Source: an uncultured Bacteroidota bacterium
Lineage (GTDB): Bacteria; Bacteroidota; Bacteroidia; Chitinophagales; Chitinophagaceae
Length of the DNA stretch: 7,315 nt
NCBI GenBank assembly: GCA_903913355.1
Contig: CAIWKU010000027.1
Coordinates: forward strand, 1-7,315
Reading direction: 5' to 3'
The notes beneath the pieces were generated by a model, which worked only from the letters and a program-made list of their open reading frames with translations, did no database searches and was not told the DNA's origin. Positions 6,417 through 7,315 of the stretch are shown piece by piece (position 1 is the stretch's first letter; the number at the start of each line of letters is the position of its first letter). A program made the translations under genes and the position numbers.

Positions 6417-7315
6417 TCAGAATAATTGCTGATAAACTTCATCCACACGGCTCAGTGCCAATACCTGGATCTTATAAGCTTTCGGATCAAAGCTTTTTTT
6501 GTTGTAGCGAGAAACAATGATTTTTTCAAATCCCAGTTTTTCTGCTTCAGCAATACGTTGTTCAATCCGGTTTACCGCCCTGATTTCTCCATTCAAACCT
6601 ACTTCGCCTGCAAAACAAATATGGGCAGGTAACGGAACATCTTCATAAGATGAAAGTAAAGAACAGATAACCGCCAGATCAATAGATGGATCTTCTACTT
6701 TGATACCACCGGCAATATTGATAAACACATCTTTCATACCAAACTGGAACCCGCCTCTTTTTTCCAGAACGGCTAATAACAATTGTAAACGACGAAGATC
6801 GAAGCCACTTACGGTGCGTTGCGGTGTGCCATATACACTTTGGGTAACCAATGCCTGTACTTCTACCAACAACGGACGCATGCCCTCTAATGTAGCAGCA
6901 ATGGCACTTCCACTGAGTTGTTCTTCTCTTTGCGCAATCAGAATTTCGGAAGGATTGGAAACGATACGCATACCTTCTCCTGTCATTTCATAGATGCCCA
7001 ATTCGGCCGTGCTGCCAAAACGATTTTTTAAAGTTCTGAGAATCCGGTATGCATAATGACGATCTCCTTCAAACTGTAATACAGTGTCTACCATATGTTC
7101 TAAAATCTTCGGACCGGCAATACCACCATCTTTGGTAATATGACCAATCAGGAAAACCGGAGTATTGGTTTCTTTGGCAAACCGCTGAAATGCAGCGGCA
7201 CATTCTCTGATTTGCGATACGCTTCCTGCAGAGGAGTCAATCAGATCCGATTGAAGGGTTTGAATCGAATCCACAATTACCAATTGTGGCTTTAGTTTCT
7301 TGATCTCATGAAAAA
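6417..7315 (-). CDS. radA: DNA repair protein RadA, 5' part beyond the window edge
   Basis: RadA (Sms) is a RecA-like ATPase that promotes branch migration and strand-exchange extension in recombinational repair. About 299 residues are visible of roughly 455; the frame is open at the right edge. The zinc finger and Walker A segment therefore lie outside. Seen directly: Walker B LVIVDSIQTL near the right edge, FLIGHITKDGGIAGPKILEHMVDTVL, the RadA-specific KNRFG motif (bases 7028-7014), then the Lon-like C-terminal domain with GTPQRTVSGFDLRRLQLLLAVLEKR and AGEVGLNGEIRAV. This domain has the Lon protease fold but is not a protease in the family. The C-terminus ends normally in VYQQLF and TGA. 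Nothing is truncated or frameshifted in the visible part. It leads a same-strand series with comF and GPx. Confidence 0.96.
   Translation of the reverse strand, partial: FHEIKKLKPQLVIVDSIQTLQSDLIDSSAGSVSQIRECAAAFQRFAKETNTPVFLIGHITKDGGIAGPKILEHMVDTVLQFEGDRHYAYRILRTLKNRFGSTAELGIYEMTGEGMRIVSNPSEILIAQREEQLSGSAIAATLEGMRPLLVEVQALVTQSVYGTPQRTVSGFDLRRLQLLLAVLEKRGGFQFGMKDVFINIAGGIKVEDPSIDLAVICSLLSSYEDVPLPAHICFAGEVGLNGEIRAVNRIEQRIAEAEKLGFEKIIVSRYNKKSFDPKAYKIQVLALSRVDEVYQQLF

Noticed and set aside
1..7315. Mobile element, CRISPR array, toxin-antitoxin pair or defence system
   Set aside because: No transposase, integrase, terminal repeats, regularly spaced repeats or paired small genes were seen; all substantial frames are accounted for by recognisable housekeeping or outer-membrane genes.

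Overview
The window looks like ordinary chromosomal DNA of a Bacteroidota bacterium, probably near Chitinophagaceae. The placement is inference. It rests on the cysteine-rich start of the PSP1/RicT protein, the non-ATP-binding delta' subunit with its degenerate P-loop, weak Shine-Dalgarno sequences, and one promoter candidate of the TTTG-N19-TAnnTTTG type. Base composition is moderate, and coding genes fill almost all of the window.

Left part (1-2646): the 3' two-thirds of an M3-family oligoendopeptidase gene runs rightward. It converges on a leftward ricT-like gene, and the two share a strong bidirectional terminator in the short gap between them. RicT has the conserved paired-cysteine core plus a long disordered tail rich in Arg, Pro, Gln and Gly, encoded in part by a 51-bp tandem repeat.

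Middle (2647-4149): holB (DNA polymerase III delta' subunit) lies upstream of ricT on the same strand. The holB-ricT neighbourhood is also known from Bacillus (holB-yaaT). Between the two genes is a 303-bp stretch with no convincing gene. It is not AT-rich like a normal spacer and contains several short inverted and direct repeats. The delta' protein lacks the zinc-binding cysteines normally found just before its HPD motif.

Right part (4150-7315): divergently from holB, a small secreted beta-barrel-like outer membrane protein is encoded rightward in AT-richer DNA. It converges on a leftward series, radA (cut by the window edge) - comF-like phosphoribosyltransferase - exported glutathione peroxidase, with a second bidirectional hairpin at the convergence point.

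Functionally these are mostly housekeeping genes: replication clamp loading (HolB), recombination and repair (RadA), DNA uptake or related roles (ComF), peroxide defence (GPx), peptide turnover (M3) and RNA metabolism (RicT). I see no mobile element, CRISPR array, defence island, secondary-metabolism cluster or convincing new multi-gene system. The points worth a second look are the holB-ricT spacer, the cysteine-free delta' subunit, and the RicT tail.
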